From positions 1 through 54,286 of the IMG/VR virus record IMGVR_UViG_3300046522_000413: DNA of 54,286 nt, one strand, 5' to 3'. Positions within the stretch are counted from its first letter, which is position 1. The number at the start of each line of letters is the position of its first letter. This DNA comes from a virus. A model generated the notes under the pieces. That model was not told the origin of the DNA. It ran no database searches and was given only the letters and a program-made list of their open reading frames with translations. Positions 9,483 through 17,465 of the stretch are shown here, piece after piece. The position numbers and the translations under genes were made by a program.

Positions 9483-9511
9483 AAAAAAGCCCGGTTAGTT
9501 CCGGGCTTTTT
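9483..9511. terminator. Bidirectional terminator between convergent operons
   Basis: AAAAAAGCCCGG, six-base loop, CCGGGCTTTTT. A-tract and T-tract on both sides serve the fibre operon (+) and the ligase operon (-). The same hairpin sequence occurs again at 45285-45315. Confidence 0.88.
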
Positions 9512-9513
9512 CT

Positions 9514-10434
9514 TTATCTAACGTGGAGTTTATCATAAACCCCGTACTCGACTTTATCTATATCTCCGTCCGCATCTCCATTAAAGACCGGTACTCTAAG
9601 CCTACCACCTTCAATGCTTAACCCCATAGTTTTAACCTGGATAAGACGGCCAATCCATTCTCTTGGATTTTTCCAAATCTCTTGACGTAAGGGCCTTGAA
9701 AATCCAGTGCCAACCATACCTACAACTTTGCCTGTCGAATCAGTTAATTCAAGGGCCCCCATAGAATCTTTAGGATGTCCGTTCTTGTCAAACTCCTGGA
9801 TAACTCTATTTACTCGTAGATTGAAAGTATAGAAGTGTTTAATCTTCGCCCGGGGATTATCATGCTCCGGCTTAGTCAAGCTTGCAACGATAACGCCTTC
9901 TCTCTGCTGCCGCTTAGTGAAATCAATAAGCTTATCAATGTTCTCCTTTCCTATGGCTGGATCATCAACAAACATAAGGTCGGGGTTACCGAAATGTTTC
10001 TCCAAAGTTTTCATATGGATAAGCTTGTCTTTGTACGTTGGAAGCTTAGGTTCTATAACATCGATTAAAGCCGCCCGTATTGGGCCAGTATCTTTCTGAG
10101 TTTGAATAGCCTTGAGAGGTAGTGAATTCAAAATACCACTAGTAGCCGTGTGAGACTCTGGCGTTTCTTTAAGGTGACCTGTATGTATAAGCTCAACGCT
10201 AAATACTTGGCCTGCAAACTGAGGTAACTTCTTTTCAGATAGATGGGGTATTTGCGCAGATCTTTCGGGGTGACCTCCTTTTACGGAAGGTCTACGAGAA
10301 TAGTATTTTTGATTGCCCTCGTTATCGATCTGGAGAAAGAAGTGGGCGCCATCACGTTTTAAAGTTGCAACGGGATCGGGTATATCCCGGTAGTCTAATT
10401 TACCAGGGTCTTTGTATTTGGCGCGTTCGTACAT
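9514..10434 (-). CDS. ATP-dependent DNA ligase-like nucleotidyltransferase
   Basis: A 306-residue protein with the covalent nucleotidyltransferase motifs in order: motif I TLKRDGAHF (lysine nucleophile, KxDG), motif III VFSVELIH, motif IV REGVIVAS, motif V KIKHF, then an OB-fold-like C-terminus ending WIGRLIQVKTMGLS...RVPVFNGDADGDID. This is the organisation of minimal ATP-dependent DNA ligases. It overlaps the upstream gene by one base (TAATG) and sits 1 kb from a LigD-like 3'-phosphoesterase gene in the same direction, which suggests joint work in DNA end healing and sealing. An RNA ligase is a less likely alternative. Confidence 0.8.
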   Translation of the reverse strand: MYERAKYKDPGKLDYRDIPDPVATLKRDGAHFFLQIDNEGNQKYYSRRPSVKGGHPERSAQIPHLSEKKLPQFAGQVFSVELIHTGHLKETPESHTATSGILNSLPLKAIQTQKDTGPIRAALIDVIEPKLPTYKDKLIHMKTLEKHFGNPDLMFVDDPAIGKENIDKLIDFTKRQQREGVIVASLTKPEHDNPRAKIKHFYTFNLRVNRVIQEFDKNGHPKDSMGALELTDSTGKVVGMVGTGFSRPLRQEIWKNPREWIGRLIQVKTMGLSIEGGRLRVPVFNGDADGDIDKVEYGVYDKLHVR

Positions 10435-11261
10435 TATTTACGCCCGATTTTATATTTATCTAAGTGATGCTTTAAATCGTCGTGCACTGAGTGAAGGGCT
10501 GCATCCGTATCCCAGTCTTCGTTTGCCTTAGTCCTTACCGGCACGTCTCCTTCATAGCGCCTTCTCAACTTACCTGACATATCCGGGCCATAGACTTGAG
10601 TTCGTACCTTTTCACTAGCATGCCCTAATCTCTCTTTAAACAGGTGATTTCCACCCGAACTGTGGTCGTAGGGAACGTCCAGCTGAGACCCACGTCTCTT
10701 CATGGCGTTAGCTATATCACCATGATATACGACTCTAGAGTGCGTATTTTTTATATGGCTGAGTATTTTATTTTTTTCTTCTGAAATCGATGCTGCCTCG
10801 TAGTGGTCCCACTGGGGGTGATTAGTTTTAGGAAGTTTCCTACCTTTGAAATCATCCGGTAATACAACGTAAGATCCCTTACGGATGGGTACGTCGTGTC
10901 GACTTATAGAGTCCATGAATAGATGGTCTGTTTTTTTAGCATACCCCATTCTAGGGTTCTTGCTGGAAGGTATCTCAACGCTATGACTATGTTCGTGAGG
11001 TACCGCTATATAAGGGCGAGTTTGATCAGTGGGGTGGTATCCATGAGCAGGGCCCCCCTTTCCGAAGTAAACCGCTTGCCCTTCGTTAGACGCTGCGTGT
11101 CCATGTTCAAGTCCCAGTTTACCTTCAGATATGGCTTTCCTGAACGCTGGGAAATTGGTAGAGTGAAAATCGTGAGAGCCGGTGTGTATTAGTTGAGTAG
11201 CTCGTCGGGTAGCTTTTATTAAACGATTAACTACGGCTACTTTCTCTAAGTATTTATTCAT
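10434..11261 (-). CDS. Putative ADP-ribosyltransferase-like protein with MNKYLEKVA tag
   Basis: A 275-residue basic, His-rich protein. It begins MNKYLEKVA, the motif shared by many proteins here that resembles the T4 capsid targeting sequence. Residues about 20-70 hold LIHTGS and GQAVYFGKGGPAHGY. These look like the H and Y positions of PARP-like ADP-ribosyltransferases (LxHGT, GxYF); the third catalytic residue is not identified. The rest (SHSVEIPSSKNPRMGYAKK, SRVVYHGDIANAMKRRG) is unassigned. The next gene, a ligase, is translationally coupled. The ART assignment is an inference; packaging into the virion is inferred from the tag. Confidence 0.45.
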   Translation of the reverse strand: MNKYLEKVAVVNRLIKATRRATQLIHTGSHDFHSTNFPAFRKAISEGKLGLEHGHAASNEGQAVYFGKGGPAHGYHPTDQTRPYIAVPHEHSHSVEIPSSKNPRMGYAKKTDHLFMDSISRHDVPIRKGSYVVLPDDFKGRKLPKTNHPQWDHYEAASISEEKNKILSHIKNTHSRVVYHGDIANAMKRRGSQLDVPYDHSSGGNHLFKERLGHASEKVRTQVYGPDMSGKLRRRYEGDVPVRTKANEDWDTDAALHSVHDDLKHHLDKYKIGRK

Positions 11262-11285
11262 CTTATTCTAAGTTAGATACCCCAA

Positions 11286-11297
11286 TTTTGGTATAAG
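11286..11297 (+). promoter_or_regulatory. Early-type promoter motif TTTTGGTATAAG
   Basis: The only plus-strand copy of the TTTTGGTATAAG motif found at ten places in the window. It lies about 29 nt upstream of a small ORF with a good Shine-Dalgarno sequence. Confidence 0.6.
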
Positions 11298-11325
11298 ATA
11301 TATACCATATATAAAGGAGTTTATA

Positions 11326-11469
11326 ATGGATACTGCACTATTCTATCTAGGATATTACACAAAGCCTCTATTCAAGTACTTTGAGGAACATCCTCTTGTA
11401 TTTCTCACGTTGATCACTGCATTAACCATTAAGGTAACCTCAACGAGGTTCGGTAAAGGTAAGGATTAA
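11326..11469 (+). CDS. Small 47-residue membrane-like protein
   Basis: A short ORF with AAAGGAG 6 nt before ATG and a TTTTGGTATAAG promoter motif just upstream. The protein starts MDTALFYLGYYTKPLF, has a hydrophobic stretch (HPLVFLTLITALTIKV) that could be one membrane span, and ends in a basic tail (RFGKGKD). Its last codons overlap the convergent gene at 11466. Opposite orientation to its neighbours plus its own promoter argue that it is real. Function unknown. Confidence 0.65.
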   Translation: MDTALFYLGYYTKPLFKYFEEHPLVFLTLITALTIKVTSTRFGKGKD

Positions 11470-12734
11470 GACTTAAGAGCATCGGTGAATGCAGCCGATG
11501 TTCTTTTTAGCTGGGCAGCAACCGGATTAATACCGATCTCAGATACTTTATGTTTTATCTTAGATAAGATTCCGTTTTTACCCCCGTTAAGCTCTGACTT
11601 AACACCTTTTTTGATAGGCTTAAACACTAGTTGTTTATGAATGATCCCGTTAAATCTTTTACCGACCAGAGTGTCATCAAATCTATGGCTGCTTGTAAGC
11701 GCCTTCAGGGTATTTAATGCGCCGCCGGCAGGCTCAACCGCCATACTGGTAAGCGCCCCTGTCAACGGGGCTTTCACAGTTAACTGACCTGGTTTGAAAT
11801 GTTTACCCTGAGGTAAGCTCCCGCGACTTATATTCTTAACGAGATTCGATACTAATGGGTGAGACTTATCTTCAAACAGTCTTTCTACATGATGAGATTT
11901 ACTTGCTAACGTTTCGATAGAGGGTAGATTGTCTATATGTTTAGATGCGATCTCGTAACCTTTACGTACAACGTGGTCTTCATGAAGTTTATGTTTAACC
12001 AGATCGGAAATACGTCCTTCACTGATCATCCTCAAACCTACTTTTTGTCTATCTGAAGCACGATCCAGGAGGGGCTTCATTGAAGAGCCTAATTCATGTA
12101 CCCGCTTATGGGCAATAGCGAGGTCGGGTAGAAGTGCCCCTGACGCAAGTCTAGTAACCCTAGCCTTAATACTTTTATCAACAACTCCGTGTGCACCTTG
12201 TGAAAAGGCGTTGGCTAAATATTTGCCTACACCTTTATGCCCTAGGGCCGCTTTGGTAGCAACGTTTTGAACTATATGAGTACCTACTGCGCCTGCTATG
12301 AGACTGGCGGACTTATCCAGGAACTTATTCGAACTCGAACCTAGATTCCTAAACAGCCATGCCTTTTCACCATACTTAGTAGGAAGCTTTTTGAACAGGT
12401 ATCGTTCACCCCGCTTGGTAGTCAGGGTGAACTTTTCTGGATCTTCTTCAGGATTATTAACTGTGCCTTTTCTAACCCAATCCAAGGTAGTAACCCCCGC
12501 ACCGTACTGGCCAGTGGGAATAATAACCTTCTTACTCAATGCATATGCACTATCATGCACCGGCTGTTCCCATAGGATAATAGACGAGCCAACGCCCGGC
12601 ATGTCCTTTTTGGTTGCCCATGAAAAAGCTTTGTCCCCTACGACAATTCGATAATCGAAGTGCAGGCCCATTCTTTCAGCCTCGTGTCTTTGACGAGTTA
12701 GTAGTACTTCTTGGTTATGTGATAGTGTTGGCAT
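11466..12734 (-). CDS. LigD-type 3'-phosphoesterase domain protein with internal NKFLDKSA motif
   Basis: A 422-residue protein. Residues 10-131 match the phosphoesterase module of bacterial LigD: RHEAERMGLHFDYRI (HxxxxxxxHxDxR), KAFSWATKK, an E and H in WEQPVHDSAYA, IPTGQYGAG, and a closing WLFRNL. In LigD this metal-dependent module removes 3'-phosphate or 3'-ribonucleotide ends before ligation. At residues 136-143 stands NKFLDKSA, a variant of the NKYLEKIA motif. The C-terminal ~280 residues are helical with Ala/Gly stretches and are unassigned. Fusing a nuclease module to a virion-type tail suggests the enzyme is injected. TAAAATA lies 5 nt before ATG, as in late genes. Confidence 0.75.
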   Translation of the reverse strand: MPTLSHNQEVLLTRQRHEAERMGLHFDYRIVVGDKAFSWATKKDMPGVGSSIILWEQPVHDSAYALSKKVIIPTGQYGAGVTTLDWVRKGTVNNPEEDPEKFTLTTKRGERYLFKKLPTKYGEKAWLFRNLGSSSNKFLDKSASLIAGAVGTHIVQNVATKAALGHKGVGKYLANAFSQGAHGVVDKSIKARVTRLASGALLPDLAIAHKRVHELGSSMKPLLDRASDRQKVGLRMISEGRISDLVKHKLHEDHVVRKGYEIASKHIDNLPSIETLASKSHHVERLFEDKSHPLVSNLVKNISRGSLPQGKHFKPGQLTVKAPLTGALTSMAVEPAGGALNTLKALTSSHRFDDTLVGKRFNGIIHKQLVFKPIKKGVKSELNGGKNGILSKIKHKVSEIGINPVAAQLKRTSAAFTDALKS

Positions 12735-12739
12735 GATTA

Positions 12740-12746
12740 TATTTTA
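12740..12746 (-). promoter_or_regulatory. Late -10-like element for leaderless start at 12734
   Basis: On the minus strand TAAAATA is followed by 5 nt (TAATC) and ATG, identical in layout to the elements before 15639 and 37410. No Shine-Dalgarno sequence is present. Confidence 0.55.
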
Positions 12747-12758
12747 CCACATTAAGCT

Positions 12759-12785
12759 AAAAAACAGGGGTTAAGCCCTGTTTTT
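12759..12785 (-). terminator. Terminator of the 12809 gene
   Basis: On the minus strand AACAGGG-CTTAA-CCCCTGTT is followed by TTTTTAGC. It ends the transcript of the gene at 12809-14095 just before the phosphoesterase gene begins. Confidence 0.75.
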
Positions 12786-12808
12786 AACGTTCTTACGAAC
12801 GGAGATTA

Positions 12809-14095
12809 TTACGGACGTGCGTGACCCGGGAGGGGCCATTCAGGTGCCGGACTCGGGTAAGGCCATTCAGGTGCCTGAGACACTGCCGGGGCAGGGGTCA
12901 GGGTATTCATGGCCTCTTCGATTGCTTCCACGGTTTTCTTTTTCGGAAGAGCTCTCTTAGGCTTAACCTCTTTGGTCTCGGTTACCTTAGTCCTCTTACG
13001 GGGATTCTTAGGCTTCGACTCTTTCACAGGTTCTACTTTGACAGGTTCCAGCTTTGCTTCTTCTGCAGGTGCGGGTGCCTCTTCCGGGTAAAGCTTGGAC
13101 TTGAGATCGAGGAGAGAGGCTTTGATCGTATCCGGAAGGCTGGACAGGACATAAGCATCGAATCCACTTTCGCTCTTGAAGCTATCGATGTAGGTCTTCA
13201 TGAGTTGGTTGAGGTTTTCACCCGAAAGACCCGTGATTTGGGAAACGACCGTTTCGTTGAACTTCGTTTTCACGAGGTTCTTGAAATCGGTAGTCTCCTT
13301 GATCGAAACGATCTTCTCAACCGTATCTGGGAATTGGCTACGGAAGTTACTTGCCCAACGTAATCCACTGTACTGAGTAGGGTCGAACATGTTGGTATCG
13401 CTTACTGCTGCGGAATGCGTTGCAAATTCAGCCAGAAGTGGCCTTTCTGTAGCGGAAGCGGTAGAGGCCGCCACACTCGCAGCAAACGTGTTCTTGTTGT
13501 AGAGGGACATACGAGTAAGAACGCCCCAGATATCTCTTTTGCTATTAACCCCATGGTAATACGAGTTGAGATCCAGTCCCAACATCGTGCAGATAACCGT
13601 CGGATTGGAGCTTAAAAGCTTTGGGCCGAAACCTTCGATATTCAAGGAGAGACCCTCTTCGTTGAGAAAGAAATCAAGGGGTTTGATAATCTCGTTAAGG
13701 ATCTCATTAACACCAGAATACCGATGGTAAAAATCTGCGGCTTCAATTTCAGTAACGAGATGCATGTTCACCAGGTGGTCCCCCCATTGGAACGAATATA
13801 CATCGGCGTCGGGGAGCTTGGAATGATGTTCAGTCATGAGGCCTTTACGCCCCACCAGACTCACCCATTCGGAGGGCCAATATTCACGTTTAACCAGGAT
13901 ATCGATAGCAGGTTTCATGTTGCCATCAGGAGTAGGTATGACGGTCCTAGTATACCGGGTATGTATGCCGGCCCTACGGGACAGATTTGCACGGAGGTTT
14001 TCCGCAGTCTCGATATACCGTTGACGCCCGATATTCACTGGGGTATGTCCGGTTTTAGTGATGTAATAATCCCGGGCAGCGCTTTGGTTGATCAT
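12809..14095 (-). CDS. Unrecognised early-type protein with basic Lys/Pro-rich tail
   Basis: A 428-residue protein with AAAGGTAG before ATG and its own TTTTGGTA-type promoter. Residues 1-340 form a globular region with no family that could be named. Segments such as LPDADVYSFQWGDHLVNMHLV faintly recall nucleotidyltransferase acidic motifs, but this is too weak to assign. Residues about 345-400 are a low-complexity Lys/Pro/Ala/Glu linker, and the end holds two PEWP repeats. It lies beside the palindromic element A, and both neighbours of that element are transcribed away from it or toward it by the same promoter class. A role linked to replication or DNA binding is possible but not shown. Confidence 0.7.
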   Translation of the reverse strand: MINQSAARDYYITKTGHTPVNIGRQRYIETAENLRANLSRRAGIHTRYTRTVIPTPDGNMKPAIDILVKREYWPSEWVSLVGRKGLMTEHHSKLPDADVYSFQWGDHLVNMHLVTEIEAADFYHRYSGVNEILNEIIKPLDFFLNEEGLSLNIEGFGPKLLSSNPTVICTMLGLDLNSYYHGVNSKRDIWGVLTRMSLYNKNTFAASVAASTASATERPLLAEFATHSAAVSDTNMFDPTQYSGLRWASNFRSQFPDTVEKIVSIKETTDFKNLVKTKFNETVVSQITGLSGENLNQLMKTYIDSFKSESGFDAYVLSSLPDTIKASLLDLKSKLYPEEAPAPAEEAKLEPVKVEPVKESKPKNPRKRTKVTETKEVKPKRALPKKKTVEAIEEAMNTLTPAPAVSQAPEWPYPSPAPEWPLPGHARP

Positions 14096-14144
14096 ATTTC
14101 TACCTTTCTAAGTAGGTTGATAAAAAATAATGCTCTACATATAT

Positions 14145-14156
14145 CTTTTACCAAAA
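14145..14156 (-). promoter_or_regulatory. Early-type promoter for the 12809 gene
   Basis: On the minus strand TTTTGGTAAAAG, one base different from the TTTTGGTATAAG consensus, about 50 nt upstream of the ATG. Confidence 0.6.
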
Positions 14157-14171
14157 ACAGGACGATTAATG

Positions 14172-14815
14172 AAAGGTGTCCAGTTTTCCGGACAGGTGTC
14201 CGTTTTTAGCAAAAAGAGTCGCATCTTAAAACACCAATAAATACTAACTGTGTAAGGATTACTGTCCAATTGTCCAAAATGACCAAAATAAAACTGGACA
14301 CCTCTTTTAGTTATGGATATTAGACTTATATCTCAAATGTCCAGTTTTTCTCGATTTTTTGAAAAACATACACCAACCTTCGTGGAGAGAATCGAGGGGA
14401 AATCGACTGAGCCTATCTCACCCTCAACAAATCTGCTTTTATGAGATTGGCTACCTACCCTGTAGATACTGCCTATCTATATATATAATATATAATATAT
14501 AAATAATAAATATATATATATATAGGTAATATGACGCAGTTTCTTGACTTGTAACGGAATATTTCAAATACCAGTTTTCCAAAAATTCTGAGAGTTTTTT
14601 TATAAAGGTAGGTGTATGTTTTTCAAAAAACGGCGAAAAACTGGACACTTGGCTTATAACATTAATAGGCACAAGAGAAAGAGGTGTCCAGTTTTTTTTA
14701 GCGTTTTTGGACACTCTGGACACTTCACTTCAAAACCCTATAAACCACTAAGATTACAGAAATCGGACGTGTCCTGGAATTTTGGACACCTGTCCAGTTT
14801 TTTGGACACTTGGCT
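14172..14815. repeat. Element A: palindromic AT-rich repeat, inverted copy of element B
   Basis: A ~640-bp stretch without a convincing gene. It holds many copies of a GTGTCC / CTGGACAC motif (for example AAACTGGACACCTCTTT at 14291 and its inverse around 14680). Two ~110-bp arms (14270-14385 and 14605-14735) are inverted repeats of each other around an alternating A/T core at 14474-14525. The reverse complement of the whole stretch matches 52660-53240 at high identity, including the A/T core. Iterated short motifs plus an AT-rich core and dyad symmetry are typical of replication origins or partition/regulatory centres. This function is inferred. Confidence 0.85.
14451..14723 (-). CDS. Doubtful ORF inside element A
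   Basis: A 90-codon ORF (MSRVSKNAKKNWTPLS...) running through the arm and ending in Tyr/Ile codons from the A/T core. Element B carries a matching ORF at 52736-53014 that aligns over about 80 residues without a gap. It has no Shine-Dalgarno sequence and the base pattern is dominated by the repeat, so it is probably not translated. It is listed because both copies stay open. Confidence 0.15.
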   Translation of the reverse strand: MSRVSKNAKKNWTPLSLVPINVISQVSSFSPFFEKHTPTFIKKLSEFLENWYLKYSVTSQETASYYLYIYIFIIYILYIIYIDRQYLQGR

Positions 14816-14842
14816 AAAAAACGAGGTTTATGGCCTCGTTTT
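14815..14842 (-). terminator. Terminator of the 14850 gene
   Basis: On the minus strand AACGAGG-CCATAAA-CCTCGTT runs into TTTTTAGCC. It closes the winged-helix gene at the border of element A. Confidence 0.8.
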
Positions 14843-14849
14843 AGGGTTG

Positions 14850-15479
14850 TTACTCGATCTTGCCGTTGGCCCGGATCATTGCGGATACGGCATGTACCGT
14901 CTTAACGCCACGGACAATGCTGTCGAGGTGGTCCTTGATCAACTGGACGTTGCGCTCTAGGTTACGGATGTCACCGTTAGCCATGCTGTCAGCCAGACCC
15001 TGAAGGAGTTGTTCAGTCGATTGTTTGTCGACCTCACGACGTTTAGGCAGAGAGTTTTCACTGGCTTCCCGTGCCGCCTTCGACGCCTTATCCTTGATCT
15101 TCTGCTGCTCCCGGGTCGGCGACACAACGATGTTGACCATCGAGGTGTCCGGCGGCGTAGCCCCCTTGCTCCACATGTAGGCATATGGGGATTTCTGGGT
15201 GCGGGTCAACATGCCAAGCTTATACATGTTCGTTACCGTAGCTGCGACGGTAGCAGAGTGATAGCCGAACGGCTCCAACGCGTCTTGAAGTTCTGCAACC
15301 AGCGTGCCGGTCGTTTCTTTTTCCAAGAACTCATAGATAGCTCGGGAGGTATTCAACAGCGACACTTCTTTACCCACGACACGTTTGGGATGATGAGTGT
15401 CATTGGCCTTACGGATACCTGCCTGCATCGGGCCCTGGAGTTGGTCGTTGACAGCGTTGTTATTGGTTTGGGTGTTCAT
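14850..15479 (-). CDS. Winged-helix DNA-binding protein
   Basis: A 209-residue protein with AGAAGGAAAATT before ATG. Residues about 42-110 have the winged helix-turn-helix pattern: SRAIYEFLEKETTGTLVAELQDAL, then HSATVAATVTNMYKLGMLTR, then a wing SPYAYMWSKG. A basic, helical C-terminal half (REQQKIKDKASKAAREASE, NVQLIKDHLDSIVRGVKTV) may dimerise. It borders the iterated element A and is driven by the early-type promoter, so binding to the GTGTCC repeats as an initiator or repressor is an attractive but untested idea. Confidence 0.65.
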   Translation of the reverse strand: MNTQTNNNAVNDQLQGPMQAGIRKANDTHHPKRVVGKEVSLLNTSRAIYEFLEKETTGTLVAELQDALEPFGYHSATVAATVTNMYKLGMLTRTQKSPYAYMWSKGATPPDTSMVNIVVSPTREQQKIKDKASKAAREASENSLPKRREVDKQSTEQLLQGLADSMANGDIRNLERNVQLIKDHLDSIVRGVKTVHAVSAMIRANGKIE

Positions 15480-15575
15480 AATTTTCCTTCTGGGTGGTTA
15501 TTAAAATCTTATATAAACATGCTCGTACTTTCGTACTGCGTTCTAAGCAGTTAACTATGTGTTGACTGCATAATT

Positions 15576-15587
15576 CTTATACCAAAA
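15576..15587 (-). promoter_or_regulatory. Early-type promoter for the winged-helix gene
   Basis: TTTTGGTATAAG on the minus strand about 97 nt upstream of the ATG at 15479. Confidence 0.6.
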
Positions 15588-15626
15588 ACTATGTGCATAG
15601 TGTAAAATCTGCCAATATAGTGAAAC

Positions 15627-15633
15627 TAAAATA
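15627..15633 (+). promoter_or_regulatory. Late -10-like element for leaderless start at 15639
   Basis: TAAAATA, 5 nt (ACACC), then ATG. There is no Shine-Dalgarno sequence. Confidence 0.55.
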
Positions 15634-15638
15634 ACACC

Positions 15639-17465
15639 ATGACTACTAACTATACAACCGCTGGAAGCCTGCTGTTAAAGCACTCCATGCCTACCGAAGA
15701 ATCGAAAAAAGCATATGACGTTCATCAAGTGCTAGACAAACCTGGTATGTCTAAACTTGTTAACATGCTGCTGAGTAAGGGTGGAGATAAGGCTCATGAA
15801 ACTATCAATGATCTAGGGAAGACCTTCTTCACTAAGGCGTATGAGATTGGTGCGTCCACGCCCCTCAGCGACTACATTAACGATAGTGATGAAAGACAAG
15901 CCATCATTAAAGAGTACGACTATAAAGTCACAGATCTGAAATCTAAGATCAAAAATAAGTCTCAACTGAACTCGGCTTTGGCGGAACTTACTGGTAAGTA
16001 CAACAAAATCATCGAGAAACAAAACCTTGAATACCTTGTTCCCAAGGGTTCCATGGCTGCTCGCATGGCTCAGACTGGTGCCCGTGGTAATCCTGCTCAG
16101 TTAGGTACTGCAACCTCGACCCCGCTGATGTCAGCGAACATGTCGGGTAACCTGGTCCCCATCGTTATCAAACACTCGTTTGCAGAGGGTATGAGCCCCG
16201 CTGAGGCTCTTGCACTGTCGTACATGGGCCGGGGTAGCACCGTGTTGTCTCAGCTCTCTACGGCCCTTCCTGGGGCTCTATTCAAGCGTATCTCCCCTAC
16301 TGTCTTCCATGAGGTTATCACGATCGAAGACTGTGGCACCCGTAATGGTATCATTCAGAAAACTGACGACAAGAAAGCTGTCCTTGGTCGATTCGAAGCC
16401 CGTACCAATAAGCTCATCGACGAGTCGTATTTGAACGAACTCGTACATAGCGGTAAGAAAGAAGTTAAGGTCCGCAGTTCGATGACCTGTGAGGCTCCGG
16501 ATGGTATCTGCAAGAAATGCCATGGGCTGATGGGTAATGGCAAGATGCCGGAGACAGGTGAGAACGTGGGTGTTATCGCTGCACAATCTGTCTCAGAAGT
16601 TCTTACTCAGGCTATGCTTGGTACCAAACACAAAGCAACGGTCGGTGAACGTAGAGGTAATGCATATCAACAGGCTAGTAACCTTCTGAACAACCCTACT
16701 GAAAACTTCCAAGATGAAGCAACGATTTCTACTCTGAACGGTAAGGTTAATAAGATCGAAACCACGAGTCTGGGTGACAGTAATGTGTACGTCAATGGTG
16801 TTAAGCACTTCGTACCCATTTCCCAACCGCTGGTAGTCAAGGAGGGTGAGAATGTCCTACAGGGAGATAGACTAAGTGATGGGGTTATCAATCCTCGTAA
16901 ACTCGTAGCTCTTCGTGGCATGGGTGCTGGTAGACGTTACTTGGCTGATGAACTTCGCAACATCTACGGCGGTGGGCTGGATCCGCGTCACTTCGAGATC
17001 ATTGCTAAGAACCTTATTCGCTATGTACAAGTAACCGATCCCGGTGAAAGTCCATTCCTGCCAGGTGACAAAGTAGAGATAAATGCTATTGCAAAGTACC
17101 TGCAACATAATGAAGGTGAAGTGGCTACGGAAAACGGCGCAGGTAAGATTCTCGCCAAACCGATCCTGAACTTAACTCCGGGTACTCTCCTTGACTCGAA
17201 CCACATCAAAGAACTGACTGATCATGGTATTACTAAGATCTTTGTAAGCCCGACTGGACTAAGAGTTAATCCAATCGTTCCGGGTCTACAGACTGCTAAG
17301 CTGTTGGATAAAAACTGGATCAGTAAGTTAAGTTTTGCAAAGTTGAAAGATACAATTACTCAAGCAGCGGCTCTTCACGAAGAAAGTCCCATCCACTCCA
17401 CGGATCCTATTGCTCCGTATATTATGGGTACGGAATTCGGTGAAGGCGCAGACGGGAAATACTAA
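15639..17465 (+). CDS. RNA polymerase beta-prime, C-terminal part
   Basis: A 608-residue protein. It contains the bridge-helix region MAARMAQTGARGNPAQLGTAT around residues 133-155, followed by SYMGRGSTVLSQLS, then EDCGTRNG. Next comes the Zn2 cysteine cluster CEAPDGICKKCHG around residue 285, and the trigger-loop approach GENVGVIAAQSVSEVLTQAML. These match the second half of RpoC. It is separated from the catalytic middle part (3184-4356) by 11.3 kb that includes the fibre operon and element A. It overlaps the transglycosylase gene by one base, so it is expressed with virion genes, which fits a virion or late RNA polymerase. Confidence 0.92.
   Translation: MTTNYTTAGSLLLKHSMPTEESKKAYDVHQVLDKPGMSKLVNMLLSKGGDKAHETINDLGKTFFTKAYEIGASTPLSDYINDSDERQAIIKEYDYKVTDLKSKIKNKSQLNSALAELTGKYNKIIEKQNLEYLVPKGSMAARMAQTGARGNPAQLGTATSTPLMSANMSGNLVPIVIKHSFAEGMSPAEALALSYMGRGSTVLSQLSTALPGALFKRISPTVFHEVITIEDCGTRNGIIQKTDDKKAVLGRFEARTNKLIDESYLNELVHSGKKEVKVRSSMTCEAPDGICKKCHGLMGNGKMPETGENVGVIAAQSVSEVLTQAMLGTKHKATVGERRGNAYQQASNLLNNPTENFQDEATISTLNGKVNKIETTSLGDSNVYVNGVKHFVPISQPLVVKEGENVLQGDRLSDGVINPRKLVALRGMGAGRRYLADELRNIYGGGLDPRHFEIIAKNLIRYVQVTDPGESPFLPGDKVEINAIAKYLQHNEGEVATENGAGKILAKPILNLTPGTLLDSNHIKELTDHGITKIFVSPTGLRVNPIVPGLQTAKLLDKNWISKLSFAKLKDTITQAAALHEESPIHSTDPIAPYIMGTEFGEGADGKY

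Noticed and set aside
12821-13363. 180-codon plus-strand ORF within 12809-14095
   Set aside because: Arg/Phe/Leu-rich shadow translation opposite a gene with good promoter, ribosome site and terminator.
14172-14815. Insertion sequence
   Set aside because: Although flanks are inverted repeats, there is no transposase gene, no target duplication that could be seen, and the sequence is iteron-like.
15009-15554. 181-codon plus-strand ORF opposite the winged-helix gene
   Set aside because: No start signals; the minus frame has a clear domain, ribosome site, promoter and terminator.
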